Of a stretch of 7,401 nucleotides of DNA, positions 6,209 to 7,401 are shown piece after piece; the stretch's first letter is position 1, and each line of letters starts with the position of its first letter. The DNA is taken from positions 4,814 to 12,214 of the forward strand of contig MGTA01000028.1 in the NCBI GenBank assembly GCA_001799225.1, written 5' to 3'. Source of the stretch: Deltaproteobacteria bacterium RIFOXYD12_FULL_50_9. GTDB taxonomy: Bacteria; Desulfobacterota; Desulfobulbia; Desulfobulbales; CALZHT01. Position numbers and translations under genes: made by a program. Under the pieces are notes generated by a model. The model had not been told where the DNA came from, ran no database searches, and saw only the letters and a program-made list of their open reading frames with translations.

Positions 6209-7401
6209 ATGATAAAAATCAAGAGAACCATTCCTGACTGGCTGATTGGAGGAGTTCTTACTCTCATATTTCTCTTCATATCGATTACTGGGGTCGGTGA
6301 TTTTACTGAGTCCCTGGAGATGAAAACTCTTGACCTCAGAACCGGCATCAATATGCAGGATGAAAAAAATCCTGATATTGAACTGGTCGTAATATCCGAT
6401 GATGATCTATCCGAGCTCGGCCGTTTCCCCTGGCCGAGAAATATCCTGGCAACCGCGATTGAAAATCTGGCGAAAGCCGGAGCAAGGGTAGTAGCTCTCA
6501 ACATCGTCTTCCCGGAACCGGAGGAGAGCGCCGGATTAAAAGCGCTGAAAGGGCTTAAGGAGAGCGCCCGGGCACTAAAACTGCCGACTGGCGAGCCCTG
6601 GCAGAACTTCCAAACCCAGCTGGAACAAGCGATAGTTGATCTGGATAATGATACAAAGTTAGCCAACGTCATTAAGTCAGCCGGGAATGTGGTTCTGCCA
6701 ATTTATTTTGATATGCAAAGCGAGGCGGTTGACAAGCAGGCACCCGATTTTATCTCCGGCAACGCCTTCAAGAATTTATCCGGCCTCGATAACACTGCGG
6801 CCCAAGCCGCTCTGATCAGAGCCTCCAAAGTCAAACCTCTTCTACCGAGCTTTGCCATTAACGCCGTGCAGATTGGCCACCTCAATCTGTTTCCTGACAA
6901 TGATGGCTCGATCAGAAACCAGATCCATGTGCTCGGCTATCTCAAAGATATCTACTTCCCATCATTTCCATTTGCTATCGTCAAGGCGTTTAAAGGATTG
7001 AAGAGTGAAGATATTAGAGTTGTGCTCGGCGAAGAGATTCAAATCAAGTTAAATCCCTCTACAACAATTAAGGTTCCAGCCATTGATGCGCAGATGCGGA
7101 CCCAGATTGTCTGGAATAGCGGCCCGAACATCTCTTTTCATCAAACCAAGTTCAGCAAAGTATTTAAAAACCAGATTCAACCATCTAATTTTAAAGACAA
7201 AATAGTTGTAATCGGCCCAACAGCTCCCGGCATAGGTGACAGCTATGTTACTCCGGTATCTGCTCAACTCCCCGGCATTGAGGTGGTTGCCAACTCTGTC
7301 GCCAACATATTATCCCAAAAATTTATCGCCAGGCCGGCCTGGGTGGTTTTCCTTGAATTAGGCCTGTTACTCATCTTCGGATTGTATATCACCTGGCTTT
7401 T
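6209..7401 (+). CDS. Second CHASE2-domain membrane protein (3' end cut off by window)
   Basis: The frame opens at ATG 6209 and stays open to the window edge, giving 397 visible residues. Residues 11-29 form an N-terminal membrane helix. A CHASE2 domain follows (about 37-375), with the typical TLDLR, PDIELVVISDDDLSELG, FPWPR, NDGSIRN, VVIGPTAPGIGD and PGIEVVANSVANIL segments. A second membrane helix begins near 378 and is cut. The upstream cyclase shares the same core (DEDGVNR, GKILFMGATALGIYD, PGVEVHANIADSII), so the two are paralogous in this domain. This copy is longer by roughly 39 residues around 105-155 and roughly 29 around 165-223. The output domain is not visible. By family knowledge it could be a cyclase, a Ser/Thr kinase, a histidine kinase or a diguanylate cyclase; the inserted LDNDTKLA segment reminds me of CHASE2-kinase proteins, but this is weak. 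The DNA near 6960-7100 is AT-richer than the upstream cyclase gene. Confidence 0.9.
   Translation, partial: MIKIKRTIPDWLIGGVLTLIFLFISITGVGDFTESLEMKTLDLRTGINMQDEKNPDIELVVISDDDLSELGRFPWPRNILATAIENLAKAGARVVALNIVFPEPEESAGLKALKGLKESARALKLPTGEPWQNFQTQLEQAIVDLDNDTKLANVIKSAGNVVLPIYFDMQSEAVDKQAPDFISGNAFKNLSGLDNTAAQAALIRASKVKPLLPSFAINAVQIGHLNLFPDNDGSIRNQIHVLGYLKDIYFPSFPFAIVKAFKGLKSEDIRVVLGEEIQIKLNPSTTIKVPAIDAQMRTQIVWNSGPNISFHQTKFSKVFKNQIQPSNFKDKIVVIGPTAPGIGDSYVTPVSAQLPGIEVVANSVANILSQKFIARPAWVVFLELGLLLIFGLYITWL

Noticed and set aside
6049..6672. 207-codon open frame on the minus strand
   Set aside because: It runs across the end of the small exported gene, the terminator and the start of the second CHASE2 gene, all strongly supported on the + strand. 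Its product is Ser/Arg-rich without a family pattern.

Overview
The window reads as ordinary chromosomal DNA from a Gram-negative, probably deltaproteobacterial (Desulfobacterota, Geobacter/Desulfuromonas-like) organism. That assignment is an inference from CHASE2 signalling proteins next to a large lipoprotein, the moderate GC content and strong AGGAG ribosome sites. No marker gene is present to prove it. All four genes lie on the + strand and nearly all the DNA is coding. I see no mobile element, CRISPR array, tRNA or rRNA.

Layout: (1) 1-1794 is the 3' part of a CHASE2-type transmembrane class III adenylate cyclase, missing roughly its first 75-80 residues at the window edge. (2) 1795-1920 is a non-coding gap with a candidate sigma-70 promoter and a clear ribosome site. 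(3) 1921-5658 encodes a 1245-residue lipoprotein with two six-bladed NHL-type propellers, two fibronectin type III domains, an uncharacterised beta-rich domain, a transglutaminase-like cysteine domain and three C-terminal TPRs. (4) 5717-6115 encodes a small exported TPR-like protein. (5) 6155-6189 is a strong intrinsic terminator. (6) From 6209 to the window edge runs the N-terminal part of a second, divergent CHASE2 membrane protein whose output domain is cut off.

How the genes may work together (inference): CHASE2 is a known extracytoplasmic sensor domain whose ligand is generally unknown. Two different CHASE2 proteins flank two exported proteins built from interaction and scaffold repeats, one of which carries a peptidase or transglutaminase-like active site. 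A plausible reading is an envelope-sensing module: the lipoprotein and small protein act in the periplasm or outer membrane, and the CHASE2 proteins report the state of the envelope through cAMP (upstream gene) and a second, unseen output (downstream gene). The terminator and the candidate promoter suggest at least two or three transcription units rather than one operon.
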